The notes: generated by a model from the sequence alone, not told the origin. A stretch of DNA of 64,000 nucleotides from Hymenobacter sp. CRA2 (GCF_002007105.1 NZ_MVBC01000001.1:496001-560000), one strand, 5' to 3'. Shown: positions 32,387 through 42,635, numbered from the stretch's first letter. Numbers and translations: made by a program.

Positions 32387-34429
32387 TTACTTCTTCGTAA
32401 TCACGAATTCCACGCGGCGGTTGAGCTTGCGCGTTTCCTCCTGGTCGTTCGGGGCAATGGGCTTGGTGTCGCCGAAGCCCTGAGTGGTGATGCGGCTGCT
32501 GGCAATGCCCTTAGCCACGAGGTACTTCTTCACCTCGGTCACGCGGTCGTTGCTCAGCTTCAGGTTCAGCGCTGGGTCGCCCTGGTTGTCGGTGTGGCCC
32601 TGCAGCTGAATTTCCACCTGCGGGTAGTTCTTCAGGATGGCCACCAGACGCTGCAATTCGGGGTAGGAATTTTCGCGCAGGTAGTACTTGCTCTGGGCGA
32701 AGAAGATGTTGTTCAGCTTGATCTTCTGGCCCACTTCGAAGGGAATCAGGTACAGGTCCTGGGTTTCTTCGGAGTACTTCTGCCGGTCGGTTACGTCCAG
32801 GTTCTGGTCCTCGGACAGGTAGCCGGTGGCATCGGCGCGGTAGCCGTAGTGGGCACCGGTGGGCAGCACGATGGTGTAGGTGCCGTCGGTGGCGTTGGTT
32901 TCCACCACCCCGATTTCCTCGCCGGTAATCAGGTTCTCGTAGCGCACCGTGGCCGCTACCGGCTTCTTGGTGGCGGCATCGAGCACGCGGCCACGCACCA
33001 GGGCTACCACTTCGGGCTTGTTGTTGGAAGAGAGGCTGATGCGAAAAATGTCGCGCGAGCCGTCGTTGCCGTTGCGTTCCGATACGAGATAGGCCTCGTC
33101 GCCGGCCGCCGAGAGGGTGAAGTAGCCGTCGGCCGCGGGCGAGTTGACGCTCGGGCCCAGGTTACGCGGCTTCGACCAGTTCGTCCAGGAGTCGTCGAGG
33201 CGCTTGGAGTAGAAAATGTCGCTCTTGCCGTAGCCCGTGTGCCCCTCCGAGGCGAAGTACAGCGTCTTGCCATCGGGCGCGAGGAAGGGCGCAAACTCCG
33301 CCTGCTTGGTATTGATGTTGCCGCCCATGTTCTGCGGCCGCGAGAAGGAGCCGTCGGCCTGCCGGAAGCTCACGTACAGGTCCTGCTGCCCTTTGCCGTC
33401 CTTGCGCTCCACGGCCATCAGCAGCTGCTTGCCCGAGGTGCTGAGGAAGAAGTCGACGTTTTCCTCGTCGTCGTTGTAGAAGTCCTGGATTTTCAGCTTT
33501 TCCGGCTGCGTCCAGCCCGTCGACTTGCGCCGGGTAATGCTGGCGCCTTTCGGGTCCACCGAGCCATCGGGGTTGTAGACGCTGATGAGCACGGCCGTAT
33601 TGCCGTCGGCCGAAACCGAAGCCACACCATTGCCCCAGGTGGTATTGATAGGCGTACCGGCGTTTTTGGCCTGCCCCCACTGCTTGGTTTTGGCGTTGGT
33701 AAGGGTGGAGTACCACACGTCCTGTGGGTCCTTGGCCCCGCCCACGTTCTGCGGGTGGCCCTGCCGGGCAAAAAACAAGGTGCGGCCGTCGGGAGCAATA
33801 ACGGGGTGCACCTCGGTGAACTTGGTATTGACGTTCGGGCCGAGGTTGACCATGGCCGAGTCGAAGGAAATGCTTTCCGAGGGCGCGGCCTTGAACTCCT
33901 TCTTCACCATCACGTCGGTCACGTCGGCCACGCCGATGGCGTCGATCTGGTTCACGCCGTTCACCTTGGCCGTGTTCATCGTCACCACCACACCGATAGT
34001 GCGGTAGGTGCCGGCCGCAAACGTTACCTGCAGGGTGCGGAACAGTTCGGGCAGCGGGCCGGGGCTCGGGTTTTCGTACACCTGGTGCCGTTCGCCGCGG
34101 GTGTCCACCAGCTCAATCCTGATGATGGAGCCGGGGTTGAAGTTTTCCACCACGGTCACCTGCTTGGCCACTACCGACTTGGCAAACTTCACCTCGATGA
34201 ACTCCTTCGGGCCTTCCTTTTTCGGAATCCAGGCTTCGTTGCTGATCTGGCCCAGGGGCAGGGCGTTGGGCTCGCCGAGGACTTTCTCGGGCGAGAAGGG
34301 CTCTTTGCCCTCGGCTTTCTGCGACGATACCTCCACCACTTTCGCCGCCCAGACGGCGTGCTGGGCCCAGGCCCCACTGCTTCCCCCCACCAACAATCCT
34401 AATGACAGGACAAGTGAACGTATGCTCAT
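32387..34429 (-). CDS. OmpA-family protein with discoidin-like, PD40 propeller and carboxypeptidase-regulatory domains
   Basis: 680 residues from ATG 34429 with a signal peptide (MSIRSLVLSLGLLVGG... AWAQ). In order: a discoidin/F5-8C-like module around 45-170 (KEFIEVKFAKSVVAKQVTVVENF); a TolB/PD40-type propeller around 190-440 with repeated PDGRTLFFARQ, PDGKTLYFASEGHTGYGKSDIF and DIFRISL blades; a carboxypeptidase-regulatory-like domain around 460-540 (RGRVLDAATKKPVAATVRYENL); and an OmpA peptidoglycan-binding domain (LQGHTDNQGDPALNLKLSNDR) to the end. This resembles PorE-type envelope anchors linked to T9SS and gliding, but the N-terminal domain is not TPR. It should sit in the periplasm bound to peptidoglycan. 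Confidence 0.87.
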   Translation of the reverse strand: MSIRSLVLSLGLLVGGSSGAWAQHAVWAAKVVEVSSQKAEGKEPFSPEKVLGEPNALPLGQISNEAWIPKKEGPKEFIEVKFAKSVVAKQVTVVENFNPGSIIRIELVDTRGERHQVYENPSPGPLPELFRTLQVTFAAGTYRTIGVVVTMNTAKVNGVNQIDAIGVADVTDVMVKKEFKAAPSESISFDSAMVNLGPNVNTKFTEVHPVIAPDGRTLFFARQGHPQNVGGAKDPQDVWYSTLTNAKTKQWGQAKNAGTPINTTWGNGVASVSADGNTAVLISVYNPDGSVDPKGASITRRKSTGWTQPEKLKIQDFYNDDEENVDFFLSTSGKQLLMAVERKDGKGQQDLYVSFRQADGSFSRPQNMGGNINTKQAEFAPFLAPDGKTLYFASEGHTGYGKSDIFYSKRLDDSWTNWSKPRNLGPSVNSPAADGYFTLSAAGDEAYLVSERNGNDGSRDIFRISLSSNNKPEVVALVRGRVLDAATKKPVAATVRYENLITGEEIGVVETNATDGTYTIVLPTGAHYGYRADATGYLSEDQNLDVTDRQKYSEETQDLYLIPFEVGQKIKLNNIFFAQSKYYLRENSYPELQRLVAILKNYPQVEIQLQGHTDNQGDPALNLKLSNDRVTEVKKYLVAKGIASSRITTQGFGDTKPIAPNDQEETRKLNRRVEFVITKK

Positions 34430-34616
34430 ATTAAGAAGTGTGGCCAAAACGATGCCTGCGCACAGCAGCCCAGACGTACCCCGGGCCTATTACGCATGAG
34501 TTCCAAAGACGTCTTATGGCAACCGGAAGTTTCGGTTGGTGCCAAAAGGCCCCAAAAATACAAATCATTACCGGCTGGCTCCACCACACAAGCATGTCAG
34601 TCGGCAGAAAAGCAGG

Positions 34617-34647
34617 TTGTGGGCCGCTATTCAAAGTAGTACTTTAC
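34617..34647 (+). promoter_or_regulatory. Candidate promoter of the putative barrel gene
   Basis: TTG at 34617-34619 and TACTTTAC at 34640-34647 are separated by 20 bases, the spacing of Bacteroidota -33/-7 promoters. The -7 box matches TAnnTTTG except at the last two bases. The start codon is 32 bases downstream. Confidence 0.4.
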
Positions 34648-34678
34648 GACGTCATCCCTCCCCGCCCCGCCGCTTGCT

Positions 34679-36700
34679 ATGCGCTGCTTCGCCCGCTTCT
34701 GGAAGGCCGCTCTGAGCCTGGGCGGCGCGTGCCTGGGCGCCGGCGCAGCGGCCATTGCCCAGACGCCCAGTGACGTAGCAACGACAGCCGTGCTGCCGGC
34801 CGATACGCTGGTGGCAGCCCGCCTGCACGTGCGGCGCATCGGGGTGAGCACCTACACGCAACAGAGCGAGCTGCTGGGCCGCTGGCGCCTGACGCCCCGG
34901 CAGCAGCTACGTTACCGCGCCCTCACCGAGTGGGTGTACGACACACGCGGCCGCCCACCCTTCGTGCGCGAGGACTACCGCGGCGACCTGCTGCACCTCG
35001 TGCAGCTGGGCCGGGCCTGGGAGGCCGGTCAGCAGGTGATGTACGATTACAGCCACGCCAGCCACATCCGCACCGTGACGTGGCTCGGGCGCGTGGGCTG
35101 GCAGCACCGGCTGCGCCCGCACTCGGGGCAGGACTCGCTGTCGGCCGTGCGGCTGGCCCTGCTCGGGGGCCTCACCCACGACGCCCGCAACCAGCGCCAG
35201 GACCTGGGCCCGACCTACGGCGTGGAGCTGACAGCCCTGCTGCGCCCCCTGGCCGCTTGGTCTGATCCGGTGGGCGTGCGCGTGGTGGGCACCCAAAGCC
35301 AGCTGGGCCCGCGGCGCTGGCAGCGGGCCCTGGCCGACGTGTTTTATCAGCGCCCGTTGGATGAAAACAGCCTCGGCCTGCTGCGCCTCGGCTACCGCAA
35401 CACGCGCACCGAAGACTACCTGCCCACCAACGTGCAGCGCATCCAGAGCGATACGCTGGCGGCGCAGGTTACCTGGCACTACCAGCTGCCGGGGCAAGCC
35501 GCGTTTCACTCCGATAACAGCGTGCTGCTGCCTAGCCGCGCGTTTTTGTACCGCCGCCTCAGCCCGCAGGCCGATACGGTACAGAACCTGGGCTACCGCC
35601 AGCACGAGTACGACACCCGCCAGGAGCTGGTGCTGACGCACCGCAAGCTGCAGGCGCGGGTGCAGTTCTGGTACCACGAGCGGGCCCGCAACTACTACCT
35701 CGACAACAACCGCTACCTCTCCCCTACCCGCCTGGCCACGGCCGAGCAGCGCGAACGAATCAGGGACATTCTCGAAAAGACCACTCAATGGCAGGGCGAA
35801 CTGACCTGGCTGCCGCATCCGCGCCACGCCGTGGCGGTGAGTGGCTCGGCCCAGCTGCTGCGCGTGGATACACCTAGCTCCGAAAACTACCAGGACCGCG
35901 ACGAGGCCAGCCACCAATTGCGCCTGCGCGTGACGTCACGCTGGCACCCTACTTTCCGCACCACACTGGGGCTGTGGGGCGAATACCGGCAGCTGGTGTT
36001 CATCAAAGCCCAGCAGAGCGCCGAAAACTACACCGACCGGCTGCTGCACTGGGAGCCCGGCTTCGCCTGGGTGCCGGGCAGCTTCAGCTGGCGCGGCGCC
36101 TATCACCTGTGGGTGAGCTACCAGGTGCGCGACCGGCCCAGTGAGCAATTGCGTAACCGCGCCAGCCGCGTGCTGGAGCTGGAGCAGCATCTGCAGTGGG
36201 AAGTGCGCCCACAGTGGTTGCTGACGCTGGACTACCAGCGGCGGGAAAACCGCATCGGGCAACTCAACTGGCAAGCCTTCAAGGAAAGCCCGCTTGATAC
36301 CACCATCATCCACGACCTGAGCCTGGGCATGCGCCGGGGCTGGCGCGGGGTGCGCGGCCAGAGCAGCGTGCGCGCCGGTTACCGCTTTCTGGAGCAGCGC
36401 AGCCACCAGCGCGCCGCCCTGCTGCCCGAAGGCTCCGGCTCCCCGGGCCTCATTTACTTGCACGCCCTCACCCGCCAGCAGGGCCCCGAGCTAAGCTACG
36501 AGCGCCGCGCCGGCCCGCTGGTGCTGACGACCTCCCTGTGGCTGCAACAGCTGCAGAACCTATACCGCTACCGCGCGGGCCGCGGCAGCTACGTGGGCAG
36601 TACCTACACCGCCGAGGAACTGGCCCAGACCAACAAGCGCCTGCTGCCTTACTTCGAGCTGCTGCTGGAGTGGCAGCTGCGGCGGGCGCGCCGCTGGTAG
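34679..36700 (+). CDS. Hypothetical outer-membrane beta-barrel protein
   Basis: 673 residues with a signal peptide ending near AAIAQ (residue 28). The mature protein starts with a short Thr/Val-rich linker. It then consists of amphipathic strands with abundant Arg, Tyr and Trp, such as QQLRYRALTEWVYDTRG, HAVAVSGSAQLLRV, TTLGLWGEYRQLVF and TLDYQRRENRIGQLNW. It ends ELLLEWQLRRARRW with a terminal aromatic residue. This pattern predicts a large barrel. No cysteines of a lipobox or known plug are visible. I do not recognise the family, and it is not a TonB receptor as no plug motif is seen. Confidence 0.72.
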   Translation: MRCFARFWKAALSLGGACLGAGAAAIAQTPSDVATTAVLPADTLVAARLHVRRIGVSTYTQQSELLGRWRLTPRQQLRYRALTEWVYDTRGRPPFVREDYRGDLLHLVQLGRAWEAGQQVMYDYSHASHIRTVTWLGRVGWQHRLRPHSGQDSLSAVRLALLGGLTHDARNQRQDLGPTYGVELTALLRPLAAWSDPVGVRVVGTQSQLGPRRWQRALADVFYQRPLDENSLGLLRLGYRNTRTEDYLPTNVQRIQSDTLAAQVTWHYQLPGQAAFHSDNSVLLPSRAFLYRRLSPQADTVQNLGYRQHEYDTRQELVLTHRKLQARVQFWYHERARNYYLDNNRYLSPTRLATAEQRERIRDILEKTTQWQGELTWLPHPRHAVAVSGSAQLLRVDTPSSENYQDRDEASHQLRLRVTSRWHPTFRTTLGLWGEYRQLVFIKAQQSAENYTDRLLHWEPGFAWVPGSFSWRGAYHLWVSYQVRDRPSEQLRNRASRVLELEQHLQWEVRPQWLLTLDYQRRENRIGQLNWQAFKESPLDTTIIHDLSLGMRRGWRGVRGQSSVRAGYRFLEQRSHQRAALLPEGSGSPGLIYLHALTRQQGPELSYERRAGPLVLTTSLWLQQLQNLYRYRAGRGSYVGSTYTAEELAQTNKRLLPYFELLLEWQLRRARRW

Positions 36701-36709
36701 CCCCCAAAA

Positions 36710-36747
36710 GTCAGCGCCGGCCTCCCGCATGAGAAACCGGCGCTGAC
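36710..36747 (-). terminator. Hairpin terminator between convergent genes
   Basis: GTCAGCGCCGG at 36710-36720 pairs with CCGGCGCTGAC at 36737-36747. On the minus strand the stem is followed by TTTTGGGGG, so it mainly serves the lipoprotein gene at 36770. Confidence 0.7.
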
Positions 36748-36769
36748 CTTGCACGAGCAGACAGGCGCG

Positions 36770-37597
36770 TTACGGCTGCAGCGTGAACGTGCGCGTAACC
36801 GTGTTGAACGGCCCCGGGATAACCTTACCGTCGGCGTCCACCAGCTCCAGCTTGATGGTGTTTTCGCCCATGGGCAGACCTTCCATCATGTAGGGCGCCC
36901 ACTGATCCAGCAGGAACTCCGTGCTGTTGATGGTGGCGCGCACCTTATTGTGTTCTGGACCAAGGGTAGTGTTGACCAGGTAGAAATCCAGCATCACGCT
37001 CTTGGCGTCGTTGCCGGTGTACACGTCCTTGGGGCGGCTATAGAACAGGTGCGGGGCCTTCACGTCGAAGGCCATGGGCTGGGCCGCCGACTTGCCCACG
37101 GTTATGACGCGCAGGTCGTAGGCGGAGCGGTGCTTCAGGCTTTCGTGGTAGGAGCGCGACAGAAACGAGAGAACCACGTGCTGCCCGTCGGGAATGTCCT
37201 TGGTAAACTCCGTGGTGTAGTGCGCCGTGTAGGGCTGGTTGTCCACGATGTTGTGGATGTGCTGGCCCTTGGCCGAGTTGGCCAGGTGCTCGGCGTGCAT
37301 GCTTTCCGTCATCTTCGTGAGCTGAAAGTTGGTCAGGTCGTAATCGAAGGCGACGGCGCCGCTAGGCACCGTGGAATTGGCAGCGGGCGTGTTCAGGCGC
37401 AGGCCGGCAGCTGCGTATTTGGGCGAGTCGGTAAACGGCGTGAGGCGGATGCCGTTCTTCTCTATGGTAGCCGCCGAAGCGGTAGCTGAAGTTACTGTTT
37501 CGGCCGTGGCAGTAGTGGTGTCGGCCTTTTGCTTGGAGGTGTCGCAGGCAGCCAGACTCAGGGCGGTCAGGCCGAGCAGGCAAAGGGATTTGTACAT
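36770..37597 (-). CDS. Hypothetical lipoprotein
   Basis: 275 residues with lipobox SLAAC (Cys18) followed by a Thr/Ala-rich linker (about 20-45). The mature domain contains GIRLTPFTDSPKYAAAGL, GAVAFDYDLTNFQLTKMT, GQHIHNIVDNQPYTAHYTTEF, VVLSFLSRSYHESLKH and a C-terminal Ig-like segment (GENTIKLELVDADGKVIPGPFNTVTRTF). It has several His residues in the middle (AKGQHIHNI, SRSYHESLKH), which might bind metal. I know no function. It is divergent from the oxygenase gene at 37737. Confidence 0.72.
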   Translation of the reverse strand: MYKSLCLLGLTALSLAACDTSKQKADTTTATAETVTSATASAATIEKNGIRLTPFTDSPKYAAAGLRLNTPAANSTVPSGAVAFDYDLTNFQLTKMTESMHAEHLANSAKGQHIHNIVDNQPYTAHYTTEFTKDIPDGQHVVLSFLSRSYHESLKHRSAYDLRVITVGKSAAQPMAFDVKAPHLFYSRPKDVYTGNDAKSVMLDFYLVNTTLGPEHNKVRATINSTEFLLDQWAPYMMEGLPMGENTIKLELVDADGKVIPGPFNTVTRTFTLQP

Positions 37598-37654
37598 GAA
37601 ATCAGGTGGAGGTAAAAGGTGGTGCCCCCCCGTACGGCAAGGCCGCTAAGGCGG

Positions 37655-37684
37655 TTGATTTAAAATATGGCAACGATAAATTGA
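37655..37684 (+). promoter_or_regulatory. Candidate promoter of the oxygenase gene
   Basis: TTG at 37655-37657 is followed after 19 bases by TAAATTGA at 37677-37684, close to the TTG/TAnnTTTG consensus. The start codon is about 52 bases downstream. Confidence 0.4.
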
Positions 37685-37736
37685 GTATCTTGCCGAACTC
37701 TAAAAAGACGTTCCCCAAACGTAATTCCCACTCGCT

Positions 37737-38723
37737 ATGAGCGAAAAATTGTTGGAGGAAATCCCCTCGCTGGACTTGGCGGATTTCCGCTCCGGTGACC
37801 CGGAGCGCAAAGCGAAGTTTGTGCAGCAGCTCGGCGAAGCCTACCAGAACATCGGCTTCATCGCCCTCAAAAATCACGGCCTCACCGAAGAACAGACCCA
37901 GAAGCTGTACACCGACGTGAAAGCCTTCTTCTCCCTCCCCGACGAGGTGAAGCAGCAGTACGAAAAGCCCGAGCTGGCTGGCCAGCGCGGCTACGTGAGC
38001 AAGGGCAAGGAGCACGCCAAGGGCCGCAACACCGGCGACCTGAAGGAGTTCTACCACGTGGGCCAGGAGGTCGACGACCCCAACGACCCGATCGGCGCCG
38101 AGTACCCCGACAACATCTGGCCGCAAGAGGTAGAAAGCTTCGCCAACACCTCGCTGACGACCTACAAGACGCTGGAAGCCGCTGGCAAGGACGTACTGCG
38201 CGCCATTGCCCTGTACCTGAACCTGCCGGAGAACTACTTCGACGATAAGGTGCGCAACGGCAACAGCATCCTGCGCCCCATCCACTACTACCCCATCGAA
38301 AACCCCGATGCGGTACCGGCCGACGCCGTGCGCGCCGCCGAGCACGGCGACATCAACCTCATCACGCTGCTGATGGGCGCCTCCGCCGACGGCCTGCAGG
38401 TACTGCGCCGCGACGGGCACTGGATTCCCATCACCGCCCTGCCCGACCAGATTGTGGTGAACGTGGGCGACATGCTGCAGCGCCTGACCAACGGCGTGCT
38501 GAAGAGCACCATCCACCGCGTGGTGAACCCGCCCCGCGAGAAAATGAACTCCTCGCGCTACAGCATTCCCTTCTTCATGCACCCGCGCTCCGAAATGAGC
38601 CTGGCTGCCCTGGAAAGCTGCGTGACGCCCGACAATCCCAAGCAGCAGCCCGACATCACGGCCGGCGAATTCCTCAACGAGCGTCTCATCGAGCTCGGGC
38701 TGAAGAAAAAGTCGACGATGTAA
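37737..38723 (+). CDS. 2-oxoglutarate/Fe(II)-dependent oxygenase, isopenicillin N synthase-like family
   Basis: 328 residues. The DIOX_N region starts IPSLDLADFRSGDPERKAKFVQQLGEAYQNIGF with the usual NHGL. The iron triad is H203, D205 (AAEHGDINLITLL) and H260 (VLKSTIHRVVNP), and the 2-oxoglutarate/C-terminal pair is R274 and S276 (RYSIPFF). These soluble enzymes hydroxylate or desaturate small molecules. No biosynthetic neighbours are present, so the substrate cannot be guessed. It has a divergent lipoprotein gene on one side and a textbook terminator on the other, hence probably a single-gene unit. Confidence 0.93.
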   Translation: MSEKLLEEIPSLDLADFRSGDPERKAKFVQQLGEAYQNIGFIALKNHGLTEEQTQKLYTDVKAFFSLPDEVKQQYEKPELAGQRGYVSKGKEHAKGRNTGDLKEFYHVGQEVDDPNDPIGAEYPDNIWPQEVESFANTSLTTYKTLEAAGKDVLRAIALYLNLPENYFDDKVRNGNSILRPIHYYPIENPDAVPADAVRAAEHGDINLITLLMGASADGLQVLRRDGHWIPITALPDQIVVNVGDMLQRLTNGVLKSTIHRVVNPPREKMNSSRYSIPFFMHPRSEMSLAALESCVTPDNPKQQPDITAGEFLNERLIELGLKKKSTM

Positions 38724-38753
38724 GCGAAGCCCTGCGGCTTGGCCCAACCGACG

Positions 38754-38790
38754 CGGTGCCACGGCTTCAGAGCCGTGGCACCGTTGTTTT
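38754..38790 (+). terminator. Rho-independent terminator of the oxygenase gene
   Basis: CGGTGCCACGGCT (38754-38766) pairs with AGCCGTGGCACCG (38771-38783) over 13 bp around a TCAG loop, followed by TTGTTTT. It begins 31 bases after the stop codon. Confidence 0.85.
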
Positions 38791-38933
38791 TATACGGCTG
38801 CCCGGCAAGCACGTAAGCGGCTTAAAGTAAACGCCGTTCTGCCCCGACTTCAGCCCTAAAGCACTACCTGGGCAGTTGGCCGTTCACGCGGGATTGTGCT
38901 TCTTTACCATTACCACCCTCCCGATTACTGCCC

Positions 38934-40205
38934 GTGCAGCCCTCCGAACCAGCCGAAGTGAAGCTGGCGCCCCCGCCCAAGCGCCTTCGTACCAAGCGCG
39001 TGCGCGGTATCATCTTTCTGAAGGACGTCGCCGTGCTCGGTCTCACGGCTTTTGGGGGCCCGCAGGCGCACACGGCCATGATGCTGCGGGTACTGGTGGA
39101 CAAGCGCCGCTACCTTTCGTCGGCGGAGCTGCTGGAGCTGATGGCCCTGTGCCAGGTGCTGCCCGGGCCCGGCTCCACCCAAACCATCACGGCCATCGGG
39201 TTTCGCCTGGGCGGGCCGAACCTGGCCTACCTCACCCTGCTGGTCTGGATGCTGCCCTCGGTGCTGCTGATGACCGGCGCCGCGCTTAGCCTGAACTACC
39301 TCGACAAAGCCCAGGTCGGTCAGCTGGTGCGCTTTGTGCAGCCGGTGGCGGTGGGCTTCGTGGCGTATTCGGCCTACAAGATTGCCGAGAAGGTAATTCA
39401 CACCAAAACCGCCGTGGCCCTGCTGGTAGCCGCCGCGCTCATTGCGTACTTCTTTCAGCTACCCTGGGTACTGCCCATTTTGCTCGTGAGCGGTGGGCTG
39501 ATTACCACCTTCCGCTACCGCAAGATGCCGCAGGTGGAGAAAAAAGAGCCTCTGCGGGTTGAATGGTCCAACTTCGTGCTCTGGCTCGGGGTGTTCATTG
39601 TGGCCGCCTTATTGGGGCATTACACGCGCGCGCTGCCCATGCGCCTGTTCGAAAACTTCTACCGCAACGGCTCCCTGGTGTTCGGCGGCGGGCAAGTGCT
39701 GGCGCCGCTGCTCTACGCCGAGTTTGTAGAATTCAAACAATACCTCTCCGGCGAGGAATTCCTCTCCGGCTACGGTCTGACGCAGGCCTTGCCGGGGCCT
39801 AACTTCTCCATTGCTGCCTACATCGGTGCGCTGGCCATGCGCGACTACGGCACCAGCGGGCAGCTGATCGGGGCCGTAGTGGGCGCCGTGGGTATTTTCA
39901 TGCCCGGCACGCTGCTCATCTTCTTTCTGATCCGTTTCTGGGACCAGCTCAAGCAGTACCGCGTGGTACGTTCCTCCCTGGAGGGTATCAACGCCGTATC
40001 GGCCGGGCTGGTGGTGGCGGCCACTTTCCTGCTCTACCACCCTTTGCCCGACGGCCCCACCTGGCACATGCCGGGCCGTTACGGCGTCGACTTACCGCTC
40101 AACCCCATCATCGTCGGCGCGACCTTCCTGATACTACTCTGGGACCGACTGCCGTCCTACGTTCTGGTACTTAGCGCCCTGCTACTCGGCGCCCTGCTGC
40201 CGTAG
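38934..40205 (+). CDS. chrA: Chromate transporter family protein (ChrA)
   Basis: 423 residues from GTG 38934 with about twelve membrane segments in two homologous halves. The first half has LTAFGGPQAHTAMM and QVLPGPGSTQTITAIG. The second repeats them as SLVFGGGQVLAPLLY and QALPGPNFSIAAYIG. This two-half form is the long-chain ChrA of the CHR superfamily, which exports chromate or a similar oxyanion from the cytoplasm. No chrB-type regulator is nearby, so the true substrate may differ. A 29-bp perfect hairpin follows the stop. Confidence 0.92.
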   Translation: MQPSEPAEVKLAPPPKRLRTKRVRGIIFLKDVAVLGLTAFGGPQAHTAMMLRVLVDKRRYLSSAELLELMALCQVLPGPGSTQTITAIGFRLGGPNLAYLTLLVWMLPSVLLMTGAALSLNYLDKAQVGQLVRFVQPVAVGFVAYSAYKIAEKVIHTKTAVALLVAAALIAYFFQLPWVLPILLVSGGLITTFRYRKMPQVEKKEPLRVEWSNFVLWLGVFIVAALLGHYTRALPMRLFENFYRNGSLVFGGGQVLAPLLYAEFVEFKQYLSGEEFLSGYGLTQALPGPNFSIAAYIGALAMRDYGTSGQLIGAVVGAVGIFMPGTLLIFFLIRFWDQLKQYRVVRSSLEGINAVSAGLVVAATFLLYHPLPDGPTWHMPGRYGVDLPLNPIIVGATFLILLWDRLPSYVLVLSALLLGALLP

Positions 40206-40212
40206 GGCGATA

Positions 40213-40278
40213 AGGAATGAAAAAGGAGGAGTGAAGAATGGTCGTTCTGCCATTCTTCACTCCTCCTTTTTCATTCCT
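40213..40278. repeat. Perfect 29-bp GA/CT palindrome
   Basis: Arms 40213-40241 and 40250-40278 are exact reverse complements, with an eight-base loop (TCGTTCTG). The left arm is purine-rich, made of GGAATGA, AAAGGAGG and GTGAAGAATG words. It sits between the convergent chrA and rfbA genes and may act as a terminator for both. It is the cleanest member of a set of similar GA-rich palindromes in the following gaps. Confidence 0.8.
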
Positions 40279-40288
40279 GATTAAGGTA

Positions 40289-41167
40289 TTACCCTTCCAG
40301 CAGCTGTTGCTCAGGCAGGCGTAACAGGTAGTCGCCGTAGCCGCTCTTGCGCAGGGGCTCGGCAATTTTGCGCAGCTGCTCGGCATCGATAAAGCCCTGG
40401 CGGTACGCCACTTCCTCGATGGAGCCCACCTTCAGGCCCTGGCGTTGCTCGATGACGCGTACGAACTCACCGGCCTGCATCAGGCTCTCGAAGGTGCCGG
40501 TATCCAGCCAGGCGGTGCCGCGGCCCAGGATACCTACTTTCAGCTTGCCACGGCGCAGGTACTCCTGGTTCACGTCGGTGATTTCATACTCGCCGCGGGA
40601 CGAAGGCTTCAGGTCCTTGGCAATCTGCACCACTTCGTTGTCGTAGAAGTACAAGCCGGGCACGGCGTAGTTGCTCTTGGGCTGCTTGGGCTTCTCTTCG
40701 ATGCTGAGCGCCTGGCGGTTGTCGTCGAACTCCACCACGCCGTAACGCTCCGGGTCGTGCACGTGGTAAGCGTACACCACGCCGCCGTCCGGGTCGCTGT
40801 TGCTCTTGAGCAGTTCCTCCATGCCGGCGCCGTAGAAGATATTGTCGCCGAGCACCAGGGCCACTTTGTCCTGCCCGATGAAATCGGCGCCGAGCACGAA
40901 GGCCTGGGCCAGCCCGTTGGGCACCTCTTGCACCACGTACTCAAAACGGCACCCCAGGCTTTGCCCGTCGCCGAGCAGCTTCTGGAACTGGGGCTGGTCG
41001 TGCGGGGTGGTGATGATGAGAATTTCGCGGATGCCCGCCATCATCAGAATCGACAGCGGATAGTATATCATCGGCTTGTCGTAGACCGGCATGAGCTGCT
41101 TGCTGACGGCCAGCGTGAGCGGGTGCAAGCGGGTGCCGGAGCCGCCGGCCAGGATGATGCCTTTCAT
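40289..41167 (-). CDS. rfbA: Glucose-1-phosphate thymidylyltransferase
   Basis: 292 residues from ATG 41167. The pyrophosphorylase loop is [18 protein letters not shown], followed by [28 protein letters not shown]-type sequence (here [13 protein letters not shown]), [10 protein letters not shown] and [11 protein letters not shown], all diagnostic for RmlA. It forms dTDP-glucose from dTTP and glucose 1-phosphate, the first step toward dTDP-rhamnose and other deoxysugars. It is the last gene of a minus-strand nucleotide-sugar cluster. The dehydratase partner rfbB is three genes upstream. The epimerase and reductase (rfbC, rfbD) are not in the window. Confidence 0.96.
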   Translation of the reverse strand: MKGIILAGGSGTRLHPLTLAVSKQLMPVYDKPMIYYPLSILMMAGIREILIITTPHDQPQFQKLLGDGQSLGCRFEYVVQEVPNGLAQAFVLGADFIGQDKVALVLGDNIFYGAGMEELLKSNSDPDGGVVYAYHVHDPERYGVVEFDDNRQALSIEEKPKQPKSNYAVPGLYFYDNEVVQIAKDLKPSSRGEYEITDVNQEYLRRGKLKVGILGRGTAWLDTGTFESLMQAGEFVRVIEQRQGLKVGSIEEVAYRQGFIDAEQLRKIAEPLRKSGYGDYLLRLPEQQLLEG

Positions 41168-41170
41168 TTG

Positions 41171-41205
41171 GGAGGATGAAGGATGGAAGGATGAAGGATA
41201 AAGGA
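41171..41205. repeat. GGATGAA-type tandem spacer
   Basis: The gap between the four-helix-bundle gene and rfbA begins with iterated GGATGAAGGATGGAAGGATG words. It is of the same purine-rich composition as neighbouring palindromic spacers, with only a short CT-rich counterpart (TTATCCTTT near 41229). Confidence 0.5.
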
Positions 41206-41226
41206 CGCTTTGCAGGTTGGCGCGGC

Positions 41227-41583
41227 TTATCCTTTGCGGAGGGTTTGGATCAGGGAAATTATCTGGCGGTGGACTGACTGTACTCTGGCAGAAACGGTTT
41301 CCGCCCCTTCCTTTGAGGCAAACCCCAGCCTTTCGGCAATGACGATTTGGGTAATTAACTCGGTGCACGAGCCGCTGGCGTAGTGCAGAAACTGGGTAAA
41401 CTCCGCATTGGAAGCCCGCCCGGCACCTTCGCCAATGTTCGAGCCCACCAAAACGGCAGCCCGATTCATTTGGCTTACTAGATTAAATTTTTCGGATGAG
41501 GGAAATAAGGACGTCAGCTGGTACACTTCCACTGCCAGATTAATGGCATCCTGCCACACCCGCAGTTCCCGGTAATCATGCAT
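41227..41583 (-). CDS. Four-helix-bundle protein (23S rRNA intervening-sequence protein family)
   Basis: 118 residues, starting [24 protein letters not shown]. Family signatures are the RVWQ(D/K)A start, [24 protein letters not shown] and the last helix LIQTLRKG. Members are found inside 23S rRNA genes as intervening sequences and, in Bacteroidota, scattered in polysaccharide loci. Their function is unknown. The base composition is visibly more AT-rich than its neighbours (for example TAAATTTTTCGGATG), consistent with recent insertion. It lies between rfbA and the wbpP-like gene on the same strand, with short gaps, so it would be co-transcribed with them. Confidence 0.9.
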   Translation of the reverse strand: MHDYRELRVWQDAINLAVEVYQLTSLFPSSEKFNLVSQMNRAAVLVGSNIGEGAGRASNAEFTQFLHYASGSCTELITQIVIAERLGFASKEGAETVSARVQSVHRQIISLIQTLRKG

Positions 41584-41627
41584 GACGTGAAATTCGTAAG
41601 AACCTTTTGACCTTTATCCCTTATCTA

Positions 41628-42635
<1,008 letters not shown>

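Noticed and set aside
32288-34402. A 704-codon plus-strand open frame opposite the OmpA gene
   Set aside because: High-GC antisense shadow; its translation is Val/His/Gly-rich without domains, while the minus strand encodes clear OmpA and PD40 domains.
34430-34678. tRNA or small RNA gene between the OmpA and barrel genes
   Set aside because: No cloverleaf, no TTCGAATC-type loop; only a candidate promoter is visible.
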